DNA from: Calothrix sp. PCC 7716
Lineage (GTDB): Bacteria; Cyanobacteriota; Cyanobacteriia; Cyanobacteriales; Nostocaceae
NCBI RefSeq assembly: GCF_019977735.1
Contig: NZ_AP025018.1
Span: forward strand, 1,674,001-1,738,000
Length of the DNA: 64,000 nt
Direction: 5' to 3'
In this document: positions 9,147 to 18,823 of the stretch, piece by piece
Layout: the number at the start of each line of letters is the position of its first letter
Numbering within the stretch: the first letter of the stretch is position 1
Position numbers and translations under genes: made by a program
The notes under the pieces: generated by a model
Seen by the model: the letters and a program-made list of their open reading frames with translations, nothing else
Databases searched by the model: none
What the model was told of the DNA's origin: nothing

Positions 9147-9436
9147 AGTACTTAGTCATAAACCAAATGGCTTTCTCTGTTTACAAGTTATTGCAAACTG
9201 TTTTTATGAGAATTACTATTGCATTAGTTGCAAATTTGTTGCTATAGATTGCCAAAATGTTACAAATGATATACAAATCATAGTGTTTGTTTATTGTAAA
9301 CTATTGGCTATTAGTCTTGATTTAGAACTATTTGCAGTTTGAATCGAGATAAAAAGCGATATTGTAACGAAAAATTAAATGTTGTGTAAATTTCTCAACA
9401 ATCGATTCATAAGTAAATTTGTTGAGTTTTATTACG

Positions 9437-9456
9437 CCCCTCCCAAAAGGGAGGGG
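9437..9456. terminator. GC-rich hairpin downstream of sigC
   Basis: CCCCTCCC (9437-9444), loop AAAA and GGGAGGGG (9449-9456), a perfect 8-bp GC stem extended by flanking TAC/GTA pairs. It lies 51 bp beyond the sigC stop codon. The T-run on the sigC side is poor, so termination is plausible but unproven. The same CCCTCCCC/GGGGAGGG motif recurs inside hyuA at 58041-58078, so it may also be a dispersed repeat. Confidence 0.5.
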
Positions 9457-9507
9457 TATTGTAATAAGTCATAAGGTCACACAAAAGTCTTTTGAAAGAG
9501 TGAAAAA

Positions 9508-10758
9508 CTAGCTTAAAGACTCCAAGTAATCGCGAATTAAATTACGACGCTTAGGCTGACGTAGTTTTTGCAATGCTTTAGATTCGATTTGGCGTACTCG
9601 TTCGCGAGATAAATCTAGAGCGCGTCCAATTTCAGCTAACGAATAAGGATGACCATCAGCTAAACCAAAGCGCATAAGAATAACATCGCGTTCGCGACTG
9701 GTTAAATCAGCTAACAAGTGCTGTAAATCACGTTGAAGTGATTCGCGCATTAGCATTTCTTCTGGGGTAACACCATCAGTTTCAAGAAGTTCACCCAATT
9801 CGGTATCTTTGTCTTTACCAACTTTAGTTTCGAGAGAGACTGAACGAGGTACGCGCAGTAATACTTCTCTAACTTGTGCTGGTGACATTTCGAGTTCAAT
9901 TGCTAAATCTTCTAAAGTCGGTGTGCGACCTTTTTCTTGAGCAATTTTACGCTGTGCTTTTTTAATTTTGTTGAGTTTTTCTGTGATGTGGACAGGGAGT
10001 CGAATGGTACGACTGCTTGTAGCAATTGCACGAGTGATACCCTGACGAATCCACCAGTAAGCATAAGTACTAAATCGGTAGCCTTTGGTTGGGTCAAACT
10101 TTTCGACTGCACGCTCTAAACCTAGAGTACCTTCTTGAACCAAGTCTAATAACTCTAAACCACGATTTTGATATTTTTTGGCGACGGATACAACAAGACG
10201 AAGATTCGCCTTAATCATGTGTTCTTTGGATTGAAGTCCTTGGCTTTGAATTTGCTCTAACTCTTCGACAGTTAACTTAGCAATTTCTGCCCAGCGACGT
10301 TTGCCTTTCGCAAGAAGTTGCTTGAGTTCAAAAACATCCATATCACCTGTTTTTGCCCAGCGTTCGAGCGAAGGACGGTGACCCAATTCAGATGTTAAAC
10401 GTTCTTGGATTTCAATAATTCGTTGGTAGGGAGTAATAATATCATCGCCCTGCTTGGCAGAATTGGATAGCAATATCCGTAAGCGTAAATAGCGTTGAAC
10501 TTTTTGAGCTTCTGAAACTTCTTCATCACGTCCTAACAAACGAACCCGCCCAATTTCTTGAAGATACAAGCGTACTAAATCGGTACTGCGGCGGTTAGGG
10601 GTTGCAGCATAGCTGGCTGGGTCTTGCGATACCATTTCCAGCTCCTCCAAATCTTCTACAGACAACTCATTCTCATCAACTACGAGGTCTGGGTCAAATG
10701 CTTGGTTAGGTTGTTGGGCTTCGTAAGCATCTGCGGCGTAAAAAGATGTTGCTGGCAT
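9508..10758 (-). CDS. sigC: Group 2 RNA polymerase sigma factor, probably SigC
   Basis: Sigma-70 family factor of 416 residues starting at MPATSFYAADAYEAQQ (ATG at 10756-10758). The frame stays open 45 codons further upstream, but those residues look unlike sigma factors. Region 1.2 is STDLVRLYLQEIGRVRLL. Region 2 holds ANLRLVVSVAKKYQNRGLELLDLVQEG and YRFSTYAYWWIRQGITRAI. Region 3 is EKLNKIKKAQR. Region 4 has the helix-turn-helix YSLAEIGRALDLSRERVRQIE. The missing region 1.1 and the position next to furA match Anabaena sigC (all1692 beside all1691 furA, from memory), a non-essential group 2 factor active early in heterocyst development. SigA is the main alternative, but the N-terminus argues against it. 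Confidence 0.8.
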   Translation of the reverse strand: MPATSFYAADAYEAQQPNQAFDPDLVVDENELSVEDLEELEMVSQDPASYAATPNRRSTDLVRLYLQEIGRVRLLGRDEEVSEAQKVQRYLRLRILLSNSAKQGDDIITPYQRIIEIQERLTSELGHRPSLERWAKTGDMDVFELKQLLAKGKRRWAEIAKLTVEELEQIQSQGLQSKEHMIKANLRLVVSVAKKYQNRGLELLDLVQEGTLGLERAVEKFDPTKGYRFSTYAYWWIRQGITRAIATSSRTIRLPVHITEKLNKIKKAQRKIAQEKGRTPTLEDLAIELEMSPAQVREVLLRVPRSVSLETKVGKDKDTELGELLETDGVTPEEMLMRESLQRDLQHLLADLTSRERDVILMRFGLADGHPYSLAEIGRALDLSRERVRQIESKALQKLRQPKRRNLIRDYLESLS

Positions 10759-11262
10759 AAGGCTCGTCTCAATGGCTCCAGGTAACAATAGATTGTGGTG
10801 GGCAGCACGCGCATTCAGGGAGGTTGTCCGCGAAGCGCAACTGCGAACCCAAAGGGTCAACAAAGGGTCAGCATAATCAACTGTTGATATCATTCCCGCA
10901 ATTTCACAGAAACTAACATCCAGCTGAAAAGATTTTTGCGGTAAATTTCCTAGTTCAGAGCCTTTTCAGTATTATTTAATACGTTGTATTGGCGAGTACA
11001 GACCGCTATGACAGCTCAATCATTCGATTTGTCTTAGGTAAAAAATGACTCAGGCTCTGGGTTACAGTGTTAAATTTAATTTTTATAAGCGTAGATGTTG
11101 ACGGTAGCTTTTTTGACGGAATATAATCATAAATTAAGTAGAAGTAAGTGGAAATATTTTTTTATTTGTGTCATGGTTATATATACAGGAAGCTTTTTGT
11201 AGTTTCCTGAAGGTTTCAGTGTGGGTCGAGACTGATTTTGCGTTAAGTATTGTTCGTGTTTT
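10759..11262. other. Intergenic region upstream of sigC
   Basis: About 500 bp between gpsA and sigC, both on the minus strand. Apart from the possible in-frame N-terminal extension of sigC (10759-10893), only AT-rich sequence was seen. A distant inverted pair CAGAGCC (about 10957) and GGCTCTG (about 11053) is too weak to call. Regulated sigC promoters are likely here but could not be assigned. Confidence 0.4.
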
Positions 11263-12207
11263 CTAAGGATTGCTCCTAAACCCGTGGTACTCAGGCTTGA
11301 TGTTGCGAAGCATCAGTTCTTCTAAAGCTTGACGGGGTGTGGATTCTGATTGCAGGACACGATAAACTTGTTCGGTAATGGGCATTGAGATATTTTGCCC
11401 TAGGCTGTGCGTAATTAATACTGAGCAAGTGTTTACCCCCTCCGCAGTTCCTTGTAAGTGGGTAAGAATTTCACCAAGAGTTTTGCCACAAGCTAGCTGA
11501 TAACCGACTTGGTAATTGCGACTAAGAGGACTGTTACAAGTTGCGAGTAAGTCACCTAATCCTGACAAACCATAGAATGTTTCAGCTTTGGCGCCTAAAC
11601 TGACACCGATACGAACCATTTCGCTAAGTCCGCGAGTGACTAAAGCAGCTTTAGCGTTAGTTCCTAATTGCAAACCATCACAGGCGCCTGCTGCAATAGC
11701 GATAACATTCTTTAAAGTGCCACCTAGCTCAACGCCCAAAGGGTCAAGATTTGTGTAAACTCGAAACCGTGGCGATGAGAAAACAAGTTGTACAAATTCT
11801 GCCGCAGTTCCTGAATGGCTTGCTACTACCGTTGCAGAAGGTAAACCAAGTTCTATTTCTTTAGATAAATTTGGCCCCGATAACACTACAACCGGATGCT
11901 CAGGAAACGCCGCTTGCAAAATTTGCGACGGTGTGCGAGTGGTTTGAGTGTCTAAACCTTTTGTAGCAGTTACAAAAATTGCTTTATCTGGAAGCTTTAT
12001 TTGTTGAAGTTGTGTGATGACATCAGGCACCCCTTTCATCGATATAGCGCTAACAATAATATCGGCATCATTAACTGTAGACGCGAGTTGTAAGTTGCTG
12101 CGACGCGACCAGATATTTACTTGATGACCGTTTGCTGATACTAAGGAGGCTAGGCTGCTTCCCCAGGCGCCGGCGCCGAGGATAACTACTGATTTTGGAT
12201 TAGCCAT
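11263..12207 (-). CDS. gpsA: Glycerol-3-phosphate dehydrogenase [NAD(P)+]
   Basis: Cytoplasmic enzyme reducing dihydroxyacetone phosphate to sn-glycerol 3-phosphate, the backbone precursor of membrane glycerolipids. The 314-residue protein opens with the Rossmann dinucleotide motif VVILGAGAWGSSLA. It has the family sequences VVLSGPNLSKEI near residue 109 and ELGGTLKNVIAIAAGACDGL near residue 162, which includes the catalytic Lys. It continues with TRGLSEMVRIG and FYGLSGLGDLLATC. The C-terminus ends with SMPITEQVY and a short tail. ATG at 12205-12207. A repeat-rich spacer with a MITE-like element separates it from lipA. Confidence 0.93.
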   Translation of the reverse strand: MANPKSVVILGAGAWGSSLASLVSANGHQVNIWSRRSNLQLASTVNDADIIVSAISMKGVPDVITQLQQIKLPDKAIFVTATKGLDTQTTRTPSQILQAAFPEHPVVVLSGPNLSKEIELGLPSATVVASHSGTAAEFVQLVFSSPRFRVYTNLDPLGVELGGTLKNVIAIAAGACDGLQLGTNAKAALVTRGLSEMVRIGVSLGAKAETFYGLSGLGDLLATCNSPLSRNYQVGYQLACGKTLGEILTHLQGTAEGVNTCSVLITHSLGQNISMPITEQVYRVLQSESTPRQALEELMLRNIKPEYHGFRSNP

Positions 12208-12278
12208 AATATTAAAAGTTAGGAGTTAATAGTTAGGAGTATTGGTTAAACAACATAGTAAATCAAAACATAAACTCG

Positions 12279-12491
12279 TAAGGTGGGCACTGCCCACCTA
12301 GCCCTGTCAAGGTGAGCATGGGTACTAACCATTTATAAGGGTTTTAGCCTTTCACTGATTAAAATTTGAAAGCAAAAAATAATATTTGCGCTCAATTTTA
12401 TATTCCAGAGTTGGGGGTACAACGTAAGAATAAGGCTTTTATCTAGTACTGTATTGGTACACCTTGACAGGGCTAGCACTGCCCACCCTAC
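12279..12491. mobile_element. Candidate MITE, about 213 bp, with terminal inverted repeats
   Basis: TAGCCCTGTCAAGGTG (12299-12314) and its exact reverse complement CACCTTGACAGGGCTA (12460-12475) lie inside longer imperfect arms that both carry GGTGGGCA/TGCCCACC. The element is bounded by TA on each side, as expected for a TA-targeting family, though the target duplication is inferred. The internal 140 bp is AT-rich and has no reading frame. A related GTGGGCACTGCCCACC end occurs alone at 31101-31125. Confidence 0.6.
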
Positions 12492-12509
12492 TACTACAAC
12501 TCCTAACGC

Positions 12510-13412
12510 CTAACTCTCAACTCCTAACTCTTCCTTAAATCGTGGGTGGTGCCGCATTAATTCTCGAACTTGTTCAGCATGGTACGAACTGCGTGTCAAT
12601 GGTGATGAAACAACTTGTAAAAAACCGATTTCCTCACCGAATGCTTGCCATGCATCAAATTGTTCGGGACGAACGAAGTCATTAACTTGTAGATGTTTTT
12701 GGCTAGGCTGTAAATATTGCCCGATGGTTAGAATATCGCAATCGACTGCACGCAAATCTTGCATGACGGCACGAATTTCTTCATCGGTTTCACCAAGTCC
12801 AACCATGATGCCAGATTTTGTATAAACCCAAGGTGCTATTTCGCGACTGCGTTTAAGTAGTTCTAATGTACGCTCGTAATTAGCTTGTGGACGCACACGA
12901 CGATACAAGCGTGGGATAGTTTCTGTATTATGGTTGAGAACTTCGGGTTTTGAAGAGAGAATTATTTCTAGCGCTCCCCAGTTGCCACACAAGTCGGGAA
13001 TTAATAATTCGATAGTAGTGTGAGGTGATAGTGCGCGGATATTTTCTATACATTTTACAAACTGAGAGGCGCCTCCATCAGGTAAATCATCGCGGTTTAC
13101 CGAAGTAATTACCACATGGTTAAGCTTCATGCGACGCACAGCTTCTGCCAACCGTTCGGGTTCAGTAGGGTCGAGAGGTTTGGGTTTTTTCTCAAAATCG
13201 ATATCGCAATAAGGACAAGCGCGCGTGCAAGCTGGACCCATAATTAGAAACGTCGCGGTTCCTGCATTAAAGCACTCACCAATATTCGGACACGACGCTT
13301 CCTCACAGACTGTATTTAAAGCTAAATTCCGCAATATTTCTTTAACACTACCGACACGCTCCCATTGAGGCGCCTTTACCCGCAACCAATCTGGTTTTAC
13401 AGCCACAATCAA
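12510..13412 (-). CDS. lipA: Lipoyl synthase
   Basis: Radical SAM enzyme inserting two sulfurs into protein-bound octanoyl groups to make the lipoyl cofactor of 2-oxoacid dehydrogenases and the glycine cleavage system. The auxiliary cluster motif [12 protein letters not shown] (CX4CX5C) is near residue 36. The radical SAM motif CTRACPYC (CX3CX2C) is near residue 62. The terminal RSSYHA supplies the conserved Ser ligand. All three are intact and the 300-residue length is normal. The last residues ELGVES and the TAG stop are encoded by GTTAGGA-type repeat sequence that abuts the gene, so the native C-terminus was probably replaced or trimmed by the repeat. Confidence 0.95.
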   Translation of the reverse strand: MIVAVKPDWLRVKAPQWERVGSVKEILRNLALNTVCEEASCPNIGECFNAGTATFLIMGPACTRACPYCDIDFEKKPKPLDPTEPERLAEAVRRMKLNHVVITSVNRDDLPDGGASQFVKCIENIRALSPHTTIELLIPDLCGNWGALEIILSSKPEVLNHNTETIPRLYRRVRPQANYERTLELLKRSREIAPWVYTKSGIMVGLGETDEEIRAVMQDLRAVDCDILTIGQYLQPSQKHLQVNDFVRPEQFDAWQAFGEEIGFLQVVSSPLTRSSYHAEQVRELMRHHPRFKEELGVES

Positions 13413-13475
13413 CTTCTACCCATTTATATAGATATACAAAGTTAATCGTAGCAAGTTGTAAGGCAGAGTTAAAAG

Positions 13476-13588
13476 TTCTGAGTGCTGAGTGCTGAGTAGA
13501 GTTAGGAGTTAAAAGTTGTGAGTTAAGAGTTAGGAGTTATGAGTTAGGAATTACCACTCAGCACTCAGCACTCAGCACTCAATACTCA
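13476..13588. repeat. STRR cluster: inverted GTGCTGA arrays with GTTAGGA between
   Basis: GAGTGCTGAGTGCTGAGT at 13479-13496 is followed by GTTAGGA-like heptamers and then by the opposite orientation CTCAGCACTCAGCACTCAGC at 13557 onward. The two arrays could pair to a long stem with the GTTAGGA units in the loop. It fills the spacer between lipA and tRNA-Pro. Confidence 0.85.
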
Positions 13589-13636
13589 TTTCTCTTTCTT
13601 TGTGGTACACTTCAATATAGGCTAGTAATACTATGC

Positions 13637-13710
<74 letters not shown>

Positions 13711-14318
13711 TAATTATATAGTTACTCATATAATACATTACACGTAATAAAAGCTATTTTGTGCATTGGCTAACTATTAGTATTGTGATTATTGTTAATG
13801 TGTTAGTTTAGAAAAATGGCGCCGATACATCTCGTAAACACGCTAAATGTGTTTGTTTTTGGGCATAATTTTCTTATGTGGCCGTTATGTGACTGGAAGA
13901 GAAGGTAATGGCAATGGCAGAGAAGGTGTAATTAATTAAATCCTTACACAGCAAGCTTTGTAGCTATTTTTGTTTATAGTTATTATATGACTGTTATGTT
14001 TACTGTCTGTTTTTATAAAGTCGCACAACTCCGTTTTGCGTAAGTCTAAATGGCTTGAATACCAATATTTATAAATACTTATTGCTAAATGTTCTTTGAT
14101 TAAAGCATCATTTTTTGTTGTCAATAAGTTCTGTTCATTAACTAATTATTTCTCACTATAATTGTTAAAATTTATACGGTGGGTTTATAGGAAATTTATT
14201 AGCTTGACTATTGAAAGCAGCCAAAATAATCAAAGATTTACAAGAATTGATAAAATTTTTAAGTACATGAAGCATTACGCGAAGCATTAATAATAAAAGT
14301 AAGGTATCAACTCAAGTT
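13711..14318. other. AT-rich region between tRNA-Pro and a gene remnant
   Basis: About 600 bp with no supported gene. A 62-codon minus-strand frame at 13936-14124 has no family resemblance and a low-complexity composition. One GGCGCC site is present near 13818. The stretch may be decayed coding DNA, since a remnant follows. Confidence 0.4.
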
Positions 14319-14510
14319 ATGGAGGCAACAATTCTCCATGTTTGTGAAGGAAGATTTTTAAGCCATAAACAACTTCAAGAATTGTTAGGTCGCTCATATA
14401 ATACGCTAAGGCTCGGATACCTTAGCAAAATGGTAAAAATAGGTCAATTAGAATTACGATACCCAAATAAACTAACCCACCCCGACCAAGCATATAGTAC
14501 TAAGAAGTAA
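14319..14510 (+). pseudogene. C-terminal remnant of an AlbA_2/ATP-binding-type regulator
   Basis: A 63-codon frame with the segment LSHKQLQELLGRSYNTLRLG then YLSKMVKIGQLELRYPNKLTHPDQAYST. This closely resembles the last winged-helix repeat of schlafen-like (AlbA_2) putative DNA-binding ATPases, whose proteins end with similar RYP...NHPxQAYRT words. The several hundred residues expected upstream are absent: 14200-14318 shows no matching frame. I therefore read it as a relic of a longer gene. Located 600 bp from tRNA-Pro, it could mark a lost accessory insertion. Confidence 0.5.
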
Positions 14511-14804
14511 AAAAATACTATATTGTGAGATTTTTTAGTACGACTATGTTCTTGCACTATAGAAATCCGATTTGATTTTTGAAAATATAGGTAGGATGTT
14601 AAGGACTATTTTCAAAAAGACACGTGCGTTACGAACTCCGCTAAAAACTTAATGGTAATATAATTTTATAAACATATTTCAATTAATTTATTAATAAGAG
14701 GACGATAAGTTGACTTGCTTGTTGATATGGAACGGGCAAGGATGCCCATTCCACAAGAGAAATGGCATTCTATTATGTGCTGATAATTTAGTTTTAGAAG
14801 TTTT
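14511..14804. repeat. Spacer with ACGGGCAAGGATGCCC palindrome downstream of polA
   Basis: The spacer downstream of polA (which is on the minus strand) is AT-rich. At 14729-14757 it carries GGAACGGGCAAGGATGCCCA followed by TTCCACAAG, a copy of the dispersed palindrome family. The hairpin may act as the polA transcription end. Confidence 0.6.
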
Positions 14805-17783
14805 TTACTTGGTTTCCATCCAGTTTTCTCCGGCGCGCGCTTCAACTAGTAAGGGTACAGTTAGTTTTACGGCGTTTTCCATCACTGATTGAATTTTGGG
14901 TTGTAGTTCTTCCCATTCGCTGGGGGGGACTTCAAATATTAGTTCGTCGTGGACTTGGAGGAGTACGCGCGCTTGGTAGTTTTGCAGTAGTTGGTGCATT
15001 TTTACCATTGCGATTTTGATGATGTCGGCACTTGAGCCTTGAATTGGGGCGTTTGCGGCGGAACGTAGTAGTCCGGCGTCGAAGTTTCCGAGGTTTTTGA
15101 GTTTGCTGAGGTCGATGTCTTCGGGTTTGGTGTTTTTTAGTTTACGTAAGCTGTCTGTTGTGAAGTCAAAGTAACGGCGCCGACCGATGATTGTTTCGAC
15201 GTAACCTTGGCTTATTGCTTGCTTTTTGACTCCTTCTAAGTATTCAAATATTTTGGGGTAACGAGTATAAAAGCGTTTGATGAATTCGTTTGCTAAGTTT
15301 TTGTCTACACCTGTGGAACGAGAAAATCTTAATGAACCCATTCCGTAGATAACGCCGAAGTTGATTGTTTTTGCTACGCGACGTTCGTCTGAGGTAATGT
15401 CATCTTTTTCAAACATTAAGCGCGCGGTAACGGTGTGAATATCCTCGTTGTTTTTGTATGCTTCTACTAGTATAGGTTCTTGGCACAAGTGCGCTAAAAT
15501 TCGTAGTTCGATTTGCGAATAATCTGCTGCTACAAGTAACCATCCAGATTCGGGAATGAAGGCTTTACGAATTTGACGACTAAAGGCTGTACGTATAGGA
15601 ATATTTTGTAAGTTGGGATTTGATGATGATAGGCGCCCGGTAGATGTTGCCGTTTGGTTAAAGTTGGTGTGGACGCGATGAGTATCTGAACGTACTAGTA
15701 ATGGCAGTGCATCTACATAAGTTGACTTGAGTTTTGAAAGCGTTCTAAATTCGCTAATGGCATCAATAATGCCTGTATCATCGACTTCGCGCAGCTTTTC
15801 TAATGTAGCAGCATCGGTTGAATAGCCTGTTTGGATTTTACGTGAGTGTTTGGTGCTTAATCCTAATTTTGTAAATAATATTTCACTGAGCTTTTTGGGT
15901 GAACCTAAGTTAAATTTTTCACCAGCAAGGTCATAGACTTGTTGTTCGTATTTAGCTAAATCAATTTCTAACTGCTTGGACAATTCTTTTAAATAATCAC
16001 TATCGATGCGGATACCTCGATATTCCATCTCAGCTAAAACTGGTTCGAGTGGTTGCTCCACTTCTAATAATAGCTTTGATAAATCTGGTATTTTATTGAG
16101 TTCTTCACGTAGTTTAGGAACGAGTTGGTAGGTAGCATGTACTTGTGAGCAGCAATAATCAGCTACACTCTTTATATCTATGTCACCAATAGTTTTGGTT
16201 TTGGACACCAAGTCTTCGTAGCTTGTGAGTGTTAACTTTAAGTAACGCTCGGTTATTCCGTTTAAACTGTGAGATGCATCGGGATTAATAATGTAACTTG
16301 CCAGCATTGGGTCGAATACAACCCCAGTTAAATTTATTCCTTGGCAACGAAATACTAAGCGGTCGAATTTAGTGTTTTGGAAAGTTTTAGGATATTTGTC
16401 ACTTTCTAAAATTGGTTTTAGCGATAAGAGTGCTGTTTCTAAGTCAAAGTTTTCACCTTGGGTATGATTAAGAGGTATATAAGCAACTTCCGAGGGCTTA
16501 GTTCCCCAACAACAACCAATACCAACTAATTTTGCATCGCGCGGTTCTAAGTCGCTTGTTTCGGTATCCCAAGCTACAGGAGTTTCGGCACTAGTATGTT
16601 TTTTAAGTATGTTGATTAATTCTTCTAGCTGAGACTGAGAACTAATAATGCGCGGTTGAATTTCTGATTTTTCTTGCTGTTGAAATGCGTCAGTGTCTTC
16701 TGCACTCCAAAACCATAAGTCATAATCGCTATTTAGTGCTGAGTGCTGAGTGCTGAGTGCTGAGTTTTCAGTGGTAGGTGCTGAGTTTTGAGTAGTTGTA
16801 GAATTTTCTTGTGTGGCGCCACCGAGACGTTCTTGAATTTGGTTGATTTTGCCTAGGAAGGATTTAAATTCGAGTTTTTCGAGGAGTGGTGTGAGGTTGT
16901 TTGTGTCGAAACCTTGGAGTTTACATTCTTCGAGATTTACCGATAATGGAACGTCTTGGACTATTGTGGCTAAATAGCGGGATTTTTCTGCGTCTTCTTT
17001 ACCCAATAAAAGCTTTTTCTGAGCGGCGCCTTTAATTTGATCTAAGGAATTATAAATATTCTCAAGGGAACCGTATTTGGAAAGCAGGTCAACTGCTGTT
17101 TTGTCACCGATTCCCTTTACTCCAGGTATATTATCTGATGTATCGCCGCAAAGGGCTTTATAGTCAATAACTTGTGATGGCAGTACGCCAAGTTTCTTTT
17201 TGACTTCTTCTAATCCAAACTCGGTAGGGCCCGATGTAGAGGAACGTTGAAGCGCTTCTTTATTTAGATACAATACTTTAATTTCTTTTTCAGGGTCAAC
17301 GAGTTGAAATAAATCTCTGTCCCCTGTGAGAATTTTGACGCGATAACCAGCATCAGAAGCTTTTTTAGCAAGAGTGCCAAGTACGTCATCTGCTTCATAA
17401 CCGGATGCAGTCAATATTTTTAAATTGAGCGCATCCAGTAACTCATGCAGATTTTTAAGGTCGGGTATAAAATCTTCGGGAGTCCCTGGACGGTCAGCTT
17501 TATAGGTATCGTCCGCTTCGTGACGGAAAGTCGGTAAACCTAAATCAAATGCGACTGCCAGGTGTGAGGGTTCTTCTTTCGCTATTACCTCTAGCAGTGA
17601 CTTAAGAAAACCGAAGCATACGCTAGTGGGAATCCCCGACTTGGTTCGCAAACCGCCATCGCGTCCTTTGGCGAAGGCAAAGTAGGAACGAAATGCTAGT
17701 GAGTGTCCATCGACGAGGATGAACTTGGGTTGCTCTGCTCTTGATTGGGAAGTCAACTGTTTTGATGTATTAATATCTGACAT
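14805..17783 (-). CDS. polA: DNA polymerase I
   Basis: Replication and repair polymerase, 992 residues. Domain order: 5'-3' exonuclease (about 20-315, with GDTSDNIPGVKGIGDKTA), a linker, 3'-5' exonuclease-like domain (about 385-575, Exo I AWDTETSDLEP, Exo II TFQNTKFDRLVF) and the polymerase domain. The last has motif A DYSQIELRILAH, motif B RRVAKTINFGVIYG and motif C QVHDELIFEVP. In Exo III the usual metal-binding Asp of YxxxD is Gln here (YCCSQ), so proofreading may be weak or lost. The linker at about residues 330-352 contains NSALSTQHSALNSDYD and is encoded by an in-frame GTGCTGA repeat array (16735-16790). ATG at 17781-17783. It is divergent from the HAD gene. Confidence 0.95.
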   Translation of the reverse strand: MSDINTSKQLTSQSRAEQPKFILVDGHSLAFRSYFAFAKGRDGGLRTKSGIPTSVCFGFLKSLLEVIAKEEPSHLAVAFDLGLPTFRHEADDTYKADRPGTPEDFIPDLKNLHELLDALNLKILTASGYEADDVLGTLAKKASDAGYRVKILTGDRDLFQLVDPEKEIKVLYLNKEALQRSSTSGPTEFGLEEVKKKLGVLPSQVIDYKALCGDTSDNIPGVKGIGDKTAVDLLSKYGSLENIYNSLDQIKGAAQKKLLLGKEDAEKSRYLATIVQDVPLSVNLEECKLQGFDTNNLTPLLEKLEFKSFLGKINQIQERLGGATQENSTTTQNSAPTTENSALSTQHSALNSDYDLWFWSAEDTDAFQQQEKSEIQPRIISSQSQLEELINILKKHTSAETPVAWDTETSDLEPRDAKLVGIGCCWGTKPSEVAYIPLNHTQGENFDLETALLSLKPILESDKYPKTFQNTKFDRLVFRCQGINLTGVVFDPMLASYIINPDASHSLNGITERYLKLTLTSYEDLVSKTKTIGDIDIKSVADYCCSQVHATYQLVPKLREELNKIPDLSKLLLEVEQPLEPVLAEMEYRGIRIDSDYLKELSKQLEIDLAKYEQQVYDLAGEKFNLGSPKKLSEILFTKLGLSTKHSRKIQTGYSTDAATLEKLREVDDTGIIDAISEFRTLSKLKSTYVDALPLLVRSDTHRVHTNFNQTATSTGRLSSSNPNLQNIPIRTAFSRQIRKAFIPESGWLLVAADYSQIELRILAHLCQEPILVEAYKNNEDIHTVTARLMFEKDDITSDERRVAKTINFGVIYGMGSLRFSRSTGVDKNLANEFIKRFYTRYPKIFEYLEGVKKQAISQGYVETIIGRRRYFDFTTDSLRKLKNTKPEDIDLSKLKNLGNFDAGLLRSAANAPIQGSSADIIKIAMVKMHQLLQNYQARVLLQVHDELIFEVPPSEWEELQPKIQSVMENAVKLTVPLLVEARAGENWMETK
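16735..16790. repeat. STRR array inside polA
   Basis: Four near-exact GTGCTGA heptamers (16737-16766) followed by degenerate copies to about 16790. They encode the Ser/Thr/Gln-rich linker between the 5' nuclease and the 3' exonuclease-like domain without breaking the frame. Confidence 0.85.
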
Positions 17784-17886
17784 AATAGTTCAATTGTAAC
17801 CATTTACTTCCGCCACAGAACATCTTTCTTGGGAGTTAACCAGAATCTTGCTTCTTACAACGACGGCTCACTTAAATCAATTAAAA

Positions 17887-18717
17887 ATGCACTTACAAAC
17901 AGATATTAAGCTACTAGTAGTAGATATTGACGGTACTATCGCCGGACACTCGAACAAAATCAGTCAAGGAGTCAAAAATGCTATCCAGCAAGTTAAGCTT
18001 CTTGGAGTTCAAGTTGCTGTCGCGACGGGTAGAATGTATCGTTCTGCGTTACGGTTCCATCTCGAAATTGGTTCGACGCTACCACTCATAGCTTATCAAG
18101 GCGCCTGGATACAAGACCCAGCCTCGAATAAAATCCATCGACATTACCCAGTTAACCGGGCAACCGCAATACAACTACTTGATTATTTCGAGCAACCAGA
18201 ACTGCGCGAGTTGCTTTCTGTACACTTCTATATAAATGATGAACTTTACGTGCGCTCGATAACACGCGAAACTCGTATTTACGCGAAACGTTCTAATATC
18301 ACTCCTATCGCAGTTGGTGACTTGCGTTTGTGTCTTGATAACGAACCAACTAAAATTCTGGCTTTGTGTGACGACACTGATGTTATAAACAACCTGCTGG
18401 GTAATTTACGTCGTCAATATACTCCTGCTGAACTTTACCTAACTACATCTGTTGCAACTTTTTTTGAAGCTACTAACCCGTTAGTAAATAAAGGAGTAGC
18501 CGTTAAATATCTAGCTGAAGAACTCCTAGGTATTGAAAGTAACAATGTTATGACGATAGGTGATAATTTTAATGATGTCGAAATGCTGCAATACGCTGGT
18601 ACTGGTGTTGCTATGGGTGGGGCGCCATCTCAAGTCAAAGAACAAGCTAATTGGGTTGCTCCGACTGTTGAAAATGATGGAGTTGCTGCCGCTATTAACA
18701 AGTTTATTCTTGCTTAA
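17887..18717 (+). CDS. Cof-type HAD hydrolase
   Basis: Haloacid dehalogenase superfamily phosphatase of the Cof/YbjI type (HAD-IIB). It acts on small phosphorylated metabolites, and the substrate cannot be read from sequence. Motif I is LLVVDIDGTIAG with both nucleophile and general-acid Asp. Motif II is VAVATGR. Motif III is the Lys in VNKGVAVKYL. Motif IV is MTIGDNFNDVEML. Length is 276 residues from the ATG at 17887. A TTG 39 bp upstream (17848) is in frame behind a weak GGGAG, but it would add residues before motif I that the family does not usually have. Divergent from polA. Confidence 0.85.
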   Translation: MHLQTDIKLLVVDIDGTIAGHSNKISQGVKNAIQQVKLLGVQVAVATGRMYRSALRFHLEIGSTLPLIAYQGAWIQDPASNKIHRHYPVNRATAIQLLDYFEQPELRELLSVHFYINDELYVRSITRETRIYAKRSNITPIAVGDLRLCLDNEPTKILALCDDTDVINNLLGNLRRQYTPAELYLTTSVATFFEATNPLVNKGVAVKYLAEELLGIESNNVMTIGDNFNDVEMLQYAGTGVAMGGAPSQVKEQANWVAPTVENDGVAAAINKFILA

Positions 18718-18823
18718 CATCTAAATGGTTAATCATTAATGCTTAGTCATCACGATTAATTAACCATTACCATTTAGATTTATCTATAGTTGAAAATAAT
18801 TAATGTAAGGAGATACGTTTTAT

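Noticed and set aside
13936-14124. 62-codon minus-strand frame
   Set aside because: Low-complexity AT-rich, no ribosome-binding site, no resemblance to known proteins.
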